This document shows positions 50,471-58,421 of a stretch of 64,000 nt of DNA, in pieces. This DNA comes from [Bacteroides] pectinophilus (lineage in GTDB: Bacteria > Bacillota > Clostridia > Lachnospirales > Lachnospiraceae). Under the pieces are notes generated by a model that was not told the DNA's origin, searched no databases, and was given only the letters and a program-made list of their open reading frames with translations. The first letter of the stretch is position 1, and every line of letters begins with the position of its first letter. The translations under genes and the position numbers were made by a program. Location: contig CP102260.1 of assembly GCA_025146925.1 (NCBI GenBank), positions 1,441,001 through 1,505,000 of the forward strand. Reading direction: 5' to 3'.

Positions 50471-51967
50471 ATGCAGAGATTAAACAAATCAATCACACAT
50501 GCAGTTGACAGACCTGTTAAGGTTATGCAGTTTGGTGAGGGTAACTTCCTGAGAGCATTCGTTGATTACATCTTTGATGTAACAAATGAGAAGACAGATT
50601 TCAATGGCGGCGTTGTTATTGTTAAGCCTATTGAATTCGGTAATCTGGATCGTTTCCATGATCAGGAGTGCCAGTATACTCTTCAGTTAAGAGGATTTGA
50701 GAACGGACAGCCTAAGAAGATTACACGTGTTATTACTTCTGTTGTTGATGCTGTTGCAGCTATTGAAGACTATGACAAGTATATGGAGTATGGTCTTTGC
50801 GACACATTAAGATTCATCGTTTCTAATACAACAGAGGCAGGAATCGTATTTGATGAGACTGACAAGTTTGATGCCATGCCACCAAAGACATATCCTGGTA
50901 AGCTTACTAAGCTTCTCTATGAGAGATATAAGAAGTTTGACGGTGCTAAGGATAAGGGTATCATCCTTATTCCATGTGAGCTTATTGCTGATAATGGTAT
51001 CGAGCTTAAGAAGTGCATCGATAAGTTCATCGATCTTTGGAATCTTGAAGACGGATTCAAGAAGTGGATTGATGAGGCATGTTCATTCTGCCCAACACTC
51101 GTTGACCGTATCGTTCCTGGTTACCCAAGAGATGAGGCTGAGGAACTTTGCAAGGAGTTCGGTTATGAAGATCAGCTTATCGATACAGCAGAGACATTTG
51201 GTCTTTGGGTAATCGAGAGTGACCCTAACCTTCCACTTGATCAGCTTCGCAAAGAGCTTCCATTCGAGAAGGCAGGCCTTAATGTAGTATTTACTAAGGA
51301 TCATCACCCATATAAGGAAAGAAAGGTTAGAATCCTTAACGGCTCACATACATCATTTGTTCTTGCATCATATCTTGCAGGCAATGACATTGTTAAGCAG
51401 TCAATGGATGACCCAACGATCCGTAAGTACATGGAGGAGACACTCTTTAACGAGGTTATTCCTACACTTTCACTTCCGGAAGATGAGTGTAAGACATTTG
51501 CTAACGCTGTAATCGAGAGATTCCAGAATCCATTTGTTAAGCATAAGCTTCTTGATATTTCACTTAACTCAGTATCTAAGTGGGAAGCACGCTGCTTACC
51601 TTCATTCCTTGGTTATGTAGATAAGTTTGGTAAGCTTCCTAAGTACCTTACATTCTCTATTGCAGCACTTATGAGCTTCTACTCAACAACAGAAGTCGGT
51701 GAAGTTAATGGTGGACGTTGCCTTATCGGTGACCGCAACGGAGAGAAGTACAACATCCGCGATGATCAGTTCGTACTTGACTTCTTCATCGAGAATTCTA
51801 CAAAGTCACCTAAGGAATTTGCTCAGGCTTACCTTAGCAATACAAAGTTCTTCGGTGGTAAGGATCTTTCAAAGGTTGATGGTCTTGTTGAGACTGTTGC
51901 TGAATACATCACAGACATTCGCGAAAGAGGAATGCGTGCTGTAGTTACAGACCTTGTTAATGCATAA
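50471..51967 (+). CDS. uxaB: Tagaturonate reductase (altronate oxidoreductase) UxaB
   Basis: NADH-dependent reduction of tagaturonate to D-altronate. The 498 residues have the N-terminal dinucleotide region VKVMQFGEGNFLRAFVDYIFD, the mannitol-dehydrogenase-family segment CPTLVDRIVPGYPRDEAEEL and the catalytic region KVRILNGSHTSFVLASYLAG (Lys, Asn, His). UxaB is favoured over mannonate dehydrogenase UxuB because altronate dehydratase UxaA follows. The start follows AAAGGAG. Strongly optimised-looking codons suggest high expression. Confidence 0.92.
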   Translation: MQRLNKSITHAVDRPVKVMQFGEGNFLRAFVDYIFDVTNEKTDFNGGVVIVKPIEFGNLDRFHDQECQYTLQLRGFENGQPKKITRVITSVVDAVAAIEDYDKYMEYGLCDTLRFIVSNTTEAGIVFDETDKFDAMPPKTYPGKLTKLLYERYKKFDGAKDKGIILIPCELIADNGIELKKCIDKFIDLWNLEDGFKKWIDEACSFCPTLVDRIVPGYPRDEAEELCKEFGYEDQLIDTAETFGLWVIESDPNLPLDQLRKELPFEKAGLNVVFTKDHHPYKERKVRILNGSHTSFVLASYLAGNDIVKQSMDDPTIRKYMEETLFNEVIPTLSLPEDECKTFANAVIERFQNPFVKHKLLDISLNSVSKWEARCLPSFLGYVDKFGKLPKYLTFSIAALMSFYSTTEVGEVNGGRCLIGDRNGEKYNIRDDQFVLDFFIENSTKSPKEFAQAYLSNTKFFGGKDLSKVDGLVETVAEYITDIRERGMRAVVTDLVNA

Positions 51968-52000
51968 TTAACAGCGGATTGCTTATTTTGATTTAAAAGT

Positions 52001-52040
52001 GAAAAGTGAAAAGATTATCTTTTTGCTTTTCACTTTTTTA
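52001..52040 (+). terminator. Terminator between uxaB and uxaA
   Basis: AAAAGTGAAAAG / CTTTTCACTTTT has a 12-base loop and is followed by a T-run. The left arm is duplicated in tandem (AAAAGTG twice), giving two registers. It probably allows partial readthrough to uxaA. Confidence 0.75.
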
Positions 52041-52091
52041 ATAAGCTGTTATATGTAACGAAAGACCAATATTTCATGAATGGAGACCTAT

Positions 52092-53579
52092 ATGCAGGAT
52101 TTTATTAAGATTAACGTTAATGATAATGTTGCTGTTGCCCTCAAGCCAATCGCCAAGGGAACAACTGTTGATGTTGCAGGAACAACAGTAACTATGGTAG
52201 AAGATATTCCTCAGGGACATAAGTTTGTAATTAAGGCTATTAAAAAAGGTGACCCTGTAATAAAGTACGGTTTCAGAATCGGATTTGCACAGGCAGACAT
52301 TCCTGTCGGAGCATGGGTTCATACTCATAATCTTAAGACAGGTCTTGGAGAACTCCTCGAATATACTTATGAACCGGAAGGACATAAGGATGTTGAGCCT
52401 ACAGAAGCTGCTTACTTTGACGGATACATGAGAGAGAACGGCAAGGTTGGTGTGCGTAATGAAGTATGGATTATCCCTACAGTTGGATGTGTTAACTCTA
52501 TTGCAAGAGCAATCGAAGCAACAGCAAGAGCAGAAAAGCCGGAAGGTGTTGATGAGGTTGTAGCATTTACACATCCTTACGGATGTTCACAGACAACAGA
52601 GGATCAGGAGAATACACGTAAGGTGCTTGCTGATCTTATTAATCATCCTAACGCAGGTGCAGTACTGGTTCTTGGACTTGGATGCGAGAACAGCAGAATA
52701 GAAGTGCTCAAGGATTATATCGGAGAAGTTAATCCTGACAGAGTTAAGTTCCTTCAGGTTCAGGATGTTGCCAATGAGCAGGAAGAAGCTGCAAAGATTA
52801 TGAAGGAGCTTATGGCTTATGCAGCTAACTTCAAGAGAGAAAAGGTTAATGCCAAGGAGCTTATCATTGGTATGAAGTGCGGCGGCTCTGATGGACTTTC
52901 AGGCATTACAGCTAACCCTACAGTAGGTCTTTTCTCAGATATGCTTGTATCAAAGGGTGGTACAACAATTCTTACTGAGGTTCCTGAGATGTTTGGTGCA
53001 GAGACAATTCTTATGAACAGATGTGCCAACAAAGAACTCTTCGAGAAGACTGTTCACCTCATCAATGATTTCAAGGAATACTTCATTAAGAATGGACAGG
53101 AGATATATGAGAACCCATCACCGGGTAACAAGGATGGTGGTATCACAACTCTTGAAGATAAGTCACTCGGCTGTACACAGAAGTCAGGAAGCTCTCTTGT
53201 AAAGGGTGTTCTTGCTTATGCAGAACCTGTTAATACTAAGGGACTTAACCTCCTCAGCGCACCTGGCAACGATCTTGTTGCAGCTACAGCATGCGCTGCA
53301 TCAGGAGCGCAGATGGTTCTGTTTACAACAGGACGTGGAACACCATTTGCTTCACCTGTTCCTACAGTCAAGATTGCTACTAACTCAAGACTTGCAGGTA
53401 ACAAGAGCAATTGGATCGATTTCAATGCAGGAAGAATCGTTACAGATGATCTTCCACTTGAGGATGCAGCCAAGGAGCTGTTCCAGCTTGTACTTGATGT
53501 TGCATCAGGCAAGAAGGTTAAGGCTGAGATAGCAGGATTCCATGACCTTGCAATCTTTAAGCAGGGTGTAACTCTGTAA
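52092..53579 (+). CDS. uxaA: Altronate dehydratase UxaA
   Basis: Dehydrates D-altronate to 2-keto-3-deoxygluconate. The 495 residues begin with an SAF domain (DFIKINVNDNVAVALKPIAKGT, about 1-95). The dehydratase core has GYMRENGKVGVRNEVWIIPTVGCVN, FTHPYGCSQ, GLGCENSR, MKCGGSDGLSGITANP and a C-terminal VPTVKIATNSRLA segment. The conserved cysteines fit an iron-dependent family. ATG 52092 is chosen because GGAG lies 6 bases before it; the ATG at 52080 overlaps that site. Confidence 0.94.
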   Translation: MQDFIKINVNDNVAVALKPIAKGTTVDVAGTTVTMVEDIPQGHKFVIKAIKKGDPVIKYGFRIGFAQADIPVGAWVHTHNLKTGLGELLEYTYEPEGHKDVEPTEAAYFDGYMRENGKVGVRNEVWIIPTVGCVNSIARAIEATARAEKPEGVDEVVAFTHPYGCSQTTEDQENTRKVLADLINHPNAGAVLVLGLGCENSRIEVLKDYIGEVNPDRVKFLQVQDVANEQEEAAKIMKELMAYAANFKREKVNAKELIIGMKCGGSDGLSGITANPTVGLFSDMLVSKGGTTILTEVPEMFGAETILMNRCANKELFEKTVHLINDFKEYFIKNGQEIYENPSPGNKDGGITTLEDKSLGCTQKSGSSLVKGVLAYAEPVNTKGLNLLSAPGNDLVAATACAASGAQMVLFTTGRGTPFASPVPTVKIATNSRLAGNKSNWIDFNAGRIVTDDLPLEDAAKELFQLVLDVASGKKVKAEIAGFHDLAIFKQGVTL

Positions 53580-53614
53580 TTACATAACTCTGTAATTATA
53601 TATTCGTAAAGAAA

Positions 53615-53651
53615 AACGGGCAGATGAACTTAACCATCTGTCCGTTTTTTC
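53615..53651 (+). terminator. Intrinsic terminator after uxaA
   Basis: AACGGGCAGATG / CATCTGTCCGTT (one wobble) with a 9-base loop, then TTTTTC. Confidence 0.9.
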
Positions 53652-53680
53652 TGTTATACAGTCATTAGAATATGAAAATA

Positions 53681-53726
53681 TAAAAACAGGCTGCAGTCAA
53701 AGGAAATTCCCGTATCTGCAGCCTGT
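53681..53726 (-). terminator. Intrinsic terminator of kdgK (minus strand)
   Basis: CAGGCTGCA / TGCAGCCTG has a 21-base loop. On the minus strand it is followed by TTTTTATA. Confidence 0.8.
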
Positions 53727-53762
53727 CCGTCTGGAATATCTTAATTATCTGGAATCAGATGA

Positions 53763-54875
53763 TTATCTCTGAACTCTTGCGCCAGCTCCACCCATGATAG
53801 CTTCAACTTCCTTCTTAGAAGCCATTGTTGTATCACCAGGAGTTGTCATAGCAAGTGCGCCGTGAGCTGCACCATAGTTAACAGCTGTCTCAGCATCACC
53901 TGTTGTCATAAGACCATAGATAAGACCTGAAGCGAATGAATCACCACCGCCAACACGGTCCATAATCTCAAGTCCGTCATACTGCTTAGCCTTGTAGATC
54001 TCTCCACCTGCCCAGCAAAGAGCTGACCAGTCATTAACTGTAGCAGTCTTAACTGTACGAAGAGTAGTAGCAACAGCCTTGAAGTTAGGGTATGTCTTAA
54101 CAGCCTCGTTGATCATCTTCTTGTATCCCTCGATGTTAAGAGACTTAAGGTTCTCATCGTTACCCTCAATCTGGAAACCAAGGCATGCTGTGAAGTCTTC
54201 CTCGTTACCGATCATGACATCAACATACTTAGCGATTTCCTTGTTAACTTCCTGAGCCTTCTCAAGTCCGCCGATAGCTGACCACATTGAAGGACGGTAG
54301 TTAAGGTCGTAAGATACGATTGTTCCGTACTTCTTAGCTGTCTTGATAGCAGCGAGAACTGTCTCGCATGACTGCTCTGAAAGTGCAGCGTAGATACCGC
54401 CTGTATGTAACCAGCGAACACCTAAGCCACCGTCGCTCTTGTTCTTGAAGATGTAATCAAAATCGAAATCTTCCGGAGTAGCCTGTGAAATAGCTGTGTT
54501 AGCACGGTCTGAGCAACCTACAGCACCACGGATACCGAATCCTCTCTCTGTAAAGTTGATACCGTTTCTGCAAAGACGTCCGATACCATCTGTCTTCTTC
54601 CAGCAGATAAGAGATGTATCAACACCGCCCTGAAGGATGAAGTCTTCCATAAGCTTACCTACTTCGTTATCAGCAAATGCAGTAAGGACTGCAGTCTTTA
54701 AGCCGAAGCATCTGCGAAGTCCACGAACAACGTTGTATTCTCCGCCGCCTTCCCATGCTCTGAAGCTTCTTGCTGTACGAATTCTGCCTTCGCCCGGATC
54801 AAGACGAAGCATAACCTCACCTAAAGATACGGCATCAAATGTGCACTCTTCAGCTGGTCTTAAATTTAATTCCAT
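53763..54875 (-). CDS. kdgK: 2-keto-3-deoxygluconate kinase (PfkB family)
   Basis: Phosphorylates KDG to KDPG. The 370 residues have the PfkB start FDAVSLGEVMLRLDPGEG, a substrate loop with GGGEYNVVRGLRR, YDLNYRPSMW and the catalytic motif DRVGGGDSFASGLIYG near residue 312. It is longer than typical KDG kinases (310-340) by insertions around 100-150 and 235-260. The start follows GGAGGT. It is divergent from the aldolase gene, so the intergenic 54876-55029 carries both promoters. Confidence 0.88.
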   Translation of the reverse strand: MELNLRPAEECTFDAVSLGEVMLRLDPGEGRIRTARSFRAWEGGGEYNVVRGLRRCFGLKTAVLTAFADNEVGKLMEDFILQGGVDTSLICWKKTDGIGRLCRNGINFTERGFGIRGAVGCSDRANTAISQATPEDFDFDYIFKNKSDGGLGVRWLHTGGIYAALSEQSCETVLAAIKTAKKYGTIVSYDLNYRPSMWSAIGGLEKAQEVNKEIAKYVDVMIGNEEDFTACLGFQIEGNDENLKSLNIEGYKKMINEAVKTYPNFKAVATTLRTVKTATVNDWSALCWAGGEIYKAKQYDGLEIMDRVGGGDSFASGLIYGLMTTGDAETAVNYGAAHGALAMTTPGDTTMASKKEVEAIMGGAGARVQR

Positions 54876-54957
54876 TTTTTAGATACCTCCAAAAATTTTA
54901 TTACTTATTTATTCTATCATACTAATTAAATTTAATCCATCATTTTTTGAACAATGT

Positions 54958-54986
54958 TTGACAAAATATTACCGCAGTCCTATAAT
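54958..54986 (+). promoter_or_regulatory. Consensus promoter of the aldolase fusion gene
   Basis: Perfect TTGACA, 17 bases, perfect TATAAT. No copy of the uxaB-type operator is visible here. Confidence 0.8.
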
Positions 54987-55029
54987 ATTTAATAGTAATT
55001 TTTATTAATAAATTTAAGGAGAACGTATA

Positions 55030-55989
55030 ATGAACAAAGTAATTGAAGAACTTGGTAAAATTGGTATCGTTCCTGTAATTGCACTTGATGACGCAAAGGA
55101 TGCTGAGCCACTTGCAAAGGCACTTATTGAAGGCGGACTTCCATGTGCAGAGGTTACATTCAGAACAGCTGCTGCAGAAGAGTCAATCAGAATAATGGCA
55201 GATAAGTTCCCTGAACTTATCGTAGGTGCAGGTACTGTCCTCACTCCTGAGCAGGCTGACAGAGCAATGAATGCAGGTGCTAAGTTTATCGTAAGCCCAG
55301 GCCTTAATCCAAAGGTTGTTAAGCACTGTATCGACAAGGGATATCCTATTGTTCCCGGCACAAGCAATCCTTCAGATGTTGAGACTGCTATTGAGCTTGG
55401 TCTCGATGTCGTTAAGTTCTTCCCTGCAGAAGCAGCAGGTGGTCTTAAGATGATTAAGGCAATGTCTGCTCCATATACTAATATGAAGTTCATGCCTACA
55501 GGCGGAATTAATGCAGATAATCTTAAGTCATATCTTGACTTTAATAAGATTGTATGCTGTGGCGGTTCATGGATGGTTAAAAAGGACATGGTTGCTGCAG
55601 GTGATTTTGAAGGAATTAAGAATCTTACAACACAGGCTGTAGATACAATGCTCGGATTTGAAGTAAGACATGTAGGTGTCAACCTTACAAGCGGAGAAGA
55701 AGCAGAAGAGCTTGCTGATACATTTAACAAGATGTTCAGCTTCGAGAAGAAGGTTGGTAACAGCTCAGTATTCTCTGGTACAGGCTTTGAACTCATGAAG
55801 AAGCAGGGACGCGGAACACACGGACATATTGCAATTGCTACCAACTATATTGAGAGAGCCGTATATCACCTTGAGAAGAGAGGCTTTGAGATTGATAAGG
55901 ATTCAGCCGTTATTAAGGAAGGAAGACTTAAGGCAATCTACTTCAAGGGCGAGTTTGGCGGATTTGCTATTCACCTTGTACAGAAGTAA
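55030..55989 (+). CDS. eda: KDPG aldolase fused to a VOC/glyoxalase-like domain
   Basis: The 319 residues have two parts. Residues 1 to about 210 are a complete Eda-type aldolase (KIGIVPVIALDD, the glutamate in CAEVTFRTAAAE, GAGTVLTPEQ, the Schiff-base lysine in LDVVKFFPAEAAGG near residue 137, and FMPTGGIN). It splits KDPG to pyruvate and glyceraldehyde-3-phosphate. Residues about 213-319 resemble a vicinal-oxygen-chelate domain (VRHVGVNLTSGEEAEELADTFNKMF ... THGHIAIATNYIERAVYHLEKRG), whose role is unknown; it might sense or process a product. The start follows AAGGAG. Confidence 0.9.
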   Translation: MNKVIEELGKIGIVPVIALDDAKDAEPLAKALIEGGLPCAEVTFRTAAAEESIRIMADKFPELIVGAGTVLTPEQADRAMNAGAKFIVSPGLNPKVVKHCIDKGYPIVPGTSNPSDVETAIELGLDVVKFFPAEAAGGLKMIKAMSAPYTNMKFMPTGGINADNLKSYLDFNKIVCCGGSWMVKKDMVAAGDFEGIKNLTTQAVDTMLGFEVRHVGVNLTSGEEAEELADTFNKMFSFEKKVGNSSVFSGTGFELMKKQGRGTHGHIAIATNYIERAVYHLEKRGFEIDKDSAVIKEGRLKAIYFKGEFGGFAIHLVQK

Positions 55990-56018
55990 TTATTTTCAGG
56001 ATAATAATGATTTTTGGG

Positions 56019-56061
56019 ATGGTTCCGGACATGGTTTATTCTGTACCCGGAACCATTTTTA
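56019..56061 (+). terminator. Intrinsic terminator after the aldolase fusion
   Basis: A perfect 10-bp stem ATGGTTCCGG / CCGGAACCAT has an 18-base loop and is followed by TTTTTAA. Confidence 0.9.
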
Positions 56062-56064
56062 ATA

Positions 56065-56093
56065 TTGACAAATCTGCTACGCTGTTATAGAAT
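56065..56093 (+). promoter_or_regulatory. Promoter of the aspS T-box leader
   Basis: TTGACA, 17 bases, TAGAAT. Confidence 0.7.
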
Positions 56094-56098
56094 GTTGC

Positions 56099-56386
56099 AC
56101 AAAGCTATGACGAAGAGAAGTAGTTTCAGTTATCGCTTACAGCGAGCCGGTGGCGGTGGGAGTCCGGCAGAGTGAACTGGGATGAATAACACTTCAGCAG
56201 CTGCAATCTGAAAGCTTTATCAGATTATAAGGAATTATAATCCTGCAATTAGGTGCGCCGTGTGTTTTACGTTACAGGACAGGTCATGAAGGTGGCTGTC
56301 AGAATAATCTGGCAGTAAGTCAGGTGGTACCGCGGATATTTAACTGTTCGTCCTGAGTTTTGCTCAGGCTGGGCAGTTTTTTTATT
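56099..56386 (+). promoter_or_regulatory. T-box riboswitch controlling aspS, likely Asn (AAC) specifier
   Basis: The antiterminator sequence AGGTGGTACCGCG (56319 on) is diagnostic. It is followed by a terminator stem AACTGTTCGTCCTGAG / CTCAGGCTGGGCAGTT and a T-run. In stem I, GAAG pairs with CTTC and CAGTT with AACTG, and between them the loop-E-like AGTA (5' side) faces GATGAATAACAC (3' side). The codon AAC (Asn) fits the specifier position; no GAC (Asp) is present on that side. Uncharged tRNA binding should allow readthrough into aspS. With the two promoter boxes this fills the 453-base gap. The specifier reading is by eye. Confidence 0.9.
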
Positions 56387-56442
56387 ATTATTTATTTTAA
56401 TAACGTGCATGTATGCAGATGCACTATAATAAGGAGGAAGAG

Positions 56443-58188
56443 ATGTCAGACTTATATCGCAGTAAGACCATGAATCAGGTAAGTGAGAATGATATCGGCA
56501 AGGAGATGAAGCTTGCTGGCTGGGTCGAGAATATACGTGACCACGGCGGAGTTTCATTTGTTGATTTGCGTGATATGTATGGTGTTGTCCAGGTTGTATT
56601 CAGAGATACACAGCTTCTTAAAGGAATCAGAAAAGAGCAGTGTATCAGCGTTGCAGGTGTAATAATGCAGCGAGATGAGGAGACCTATAACCCTAAGATT
56701 GCAACGGGTACAGTAGAGCTTGAAGCTCATGAAGTTAATATTCTTGGCAAGGTATACAGAGACCTTCCGTTTGAGGTTCCTACATCCAAGGAAATCAGAG
56801 AGGATGTAAGGCTTAAGTATCGTTATCTTGATCTTAGGAATCAGAAGGTTAAGGATAATATTCTTTTCCGTTCCAATGTAATCACATACCTCAGACAGAA
56901 GATGAATGATATGGGATTTGTAGAGATACAGACTCCAATTCTTTGCGCATCATCACCTGAGGGTGCAAGAGACTACATTGTGCCTTCACGTGTCCATAAG
57001 GGCAAGTTCTATGCGCTTCCACAGGCTCCGCAGCAGTTCAAGCAGCTCCTTATGGCATCAGGCTTTGATAAATATTTCCAGATCGCACCATGTTTCAGAG
57101 ATGAGGATGCAAGAGCTGACCGTTCACCGGGTGAGTTTTATCAGCTTGACTTTGAGATGAGTTTTGCCACACAGGAAGATGTATTTGCAGTAGGTGAAGA
57201 GGTTCTCACATCAACATTTGAAAAGTTTGCACCTGAAGGATATGAAGTTACCAAGGCTCCATTCCCAATCATAAGCTATAAGCAGGCTATGCTTGAGTTC
57301 GGTTCTGATAAGCCTGACCTTCGTAACCCGCTTAGGATAATCGATGTTACTGAATTCTTCCAGAGATGTACATTCAAGCCTTTCCATGGCAAGACTGTAA
57401 GAGCACTTAAGGTTCATGCTAACCTTTCTAAGGGATTCCATGAGAAACTTCTTAAGTTCGCCCAGTCAATCGGTATGAAAGGACTTGGATACCTCGAGGT
57501 TAATGAGGATATGTCATACAAGGGACCTATCGATAAGTTTATCCCTGACGATATGAAGGCTGAACTTGCACAGCAGGCCGGTCTTGTAAGCGGAGATGTT
57601 ATCTTTTTCATTGCTGATACGGAAGAAGCTGCTTCAAAGTATGCTGGCCAGATTCGTAATGAACTCGGTGCAAGACTTGACCTTATTGAGAAGAATGCAT
57701 ACCGTTTCTGCTATGTTAATGACTTCCCAATGTATGAGCTCGACGAGGAGACTAAGCAGATTGGATTCACACATAATCCGTTCTCAATGCCACAGGGCGG
57801 TCTTGAAGCACTTAACACAAAGAATCCTCTTGATATTCTTGCATACCAGTATGATATCGTATGTAACGGAATTGAGCTCTCATCAGGTGCTGTAAGAAAT
57901 CACGATATTGACATCATGGTTAAGGCATTTGAGATTGCAGGATATGATGAGGAGACTCTTAAGGCTAAGTTCGGGGCGCTCTACAATGCATTCCAGTTCG
58001 GAGCACCGCCGCATGCAGGTATGGCTCCGGGTGTTGACCGTATGATTATGCTTCTTCGCAATGAAGAGAATATCAGAGAGGTTATTGCATTCCCAATGAA
58101 CAGTACTGCACAGGATCTTATGACAGGCGCACCTAACGAAGTATCTGAGAAACAGCTTCGTGAAGCACACATTAAGGTAAGAGACTAA
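56443..58188 (+). CDS. aspS: Aspartyl-tRNA synthetase, probably non-discriminating
   Basis: Class II synthetase of 581 residues (start at 56443 after AAGGAGGA). It has an N-terminal OB-fold anticodon domain (KLAGWVENIRDHGGVSFVDLRD), motif 1 to motif 2 region (FVEIQTPILCASSPEGARDY, FRDEDARADRSPGEFYQLDFEMSF), a bacterial GAD insertion, and motif 3 GMAPGVDRMIMLL. Residue His34 in RDHGG matches the histidine of non-discriminating enzymes that charge both tRNA-Asp and tRNA-Asn, whereas discriminating bacterial AspRS (E. coli) has leucine there. Asn-tRNA would then be made through GatCAB, which is not in this window. Confidence 0.95.
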   Translation: MSDLYRSKTMNQVSENDIGKEMKLAGWVENIRDHGGVSFVDLRDMYGVVQVVFRDTQLLKGIRKEQCISVAGVIMQRDEETYNPKIATGTVELEAHEVNILGKVYRDLPFEVPTSKEIREDVRLKYRYLDLRNQKVKDNILFRSNVITYLRQKMNDMGFVEIQTPILCASSPEGARDYIVPSRVHKGKFYALPQAPQQFKQLLMASGFDKYFQIAPCFRDEDARADRSPGEFYQLDFEMSFATQEDVFAVGEEVLTSTFEKFAPEGYEVTKAPFPIISYKQAMLEFGSDKPDLRNPLRIIDVTEFFQRCTFKPFHGKTVRALKVHANLSKGFHEKLLKFAQSIGMKGLGYLEVNEDMSYKGPIDKFIPDDMKAELAQQAGLVSGDVIFFIADTEEAASKYAGQIRNELGARLDLIEKNAYRFCYVNDFPMYELDEETKQIGFTHNPFSMPQGGLEALNTKNPLDILAYQYDIVCNGIELSSGAVRNHDIDIMVKAFEIAGYDEETLKAKFGALYNAFQFGAPPHAGMAPGVDRMIMLLRNEENIREVIAFPMNSTAQDLMTGAPNEVSEKQLREAHIKVRD

Positions 58189-58240
58189 TCTTAGTGTATT
58201 GTTATTAACAGATTCTGTTCGTTAAAACATATAATTTCAA

Positions 58241-58284
58241 AACAGGCCGGAGCACATGCTGCATGATTGTTCCGGCTTGTTTTA
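58241..58284 (+). terminator. Intrinsic terminator after aspS
   Basis: AACAGGCCGGA / TCCGGCTTGTT (one wobble) has an 18-base loop and is followed by a short T-run. Confidence 0.75.
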
Positions 58285-58296
58285 CGTTTTGTATGA

Positions 58297-58360
58297 TTTA
58301 AGGAAAGATTAAGGAAAGATTTGTGAAAAAATATTGAAATTTTCCGCATGTTAGTATAAT
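58297..58360 (+). promoter_or_regulatory. Response-regulator-like direct repeats and promoter of the Big_2 protein gene
   Basis: TTTAAG-GAAAG-ATTAAG-GAAAG (58297-58318) is an 11-bp-period direct repeat. It matches the CiaR-type pattern NTTAAG-N5-WTTAAG known for OmpR-family regulators in streptococci. A -10 TATAAT is at 58355-58360 with a poor -35 (TATTGA at 58332), which is typical of an activated promoter. The link to a CiaR-like regulator is inference. Confidence 0.5.
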
Positions 58361-58421
58361 ATTAAGATATTAATGAAATTATGTATATTTGCGCGTTTTA
58401 GTGCGGAAATGAGGGTATATA

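Noticed and set aside
55014-55844. 276-residue minus-strand open frame opposite the aldolase
   Set aside because: Antisense to a clearly recognised KDPG aldolase; low-complexity Ser/Pro/Ile translation.
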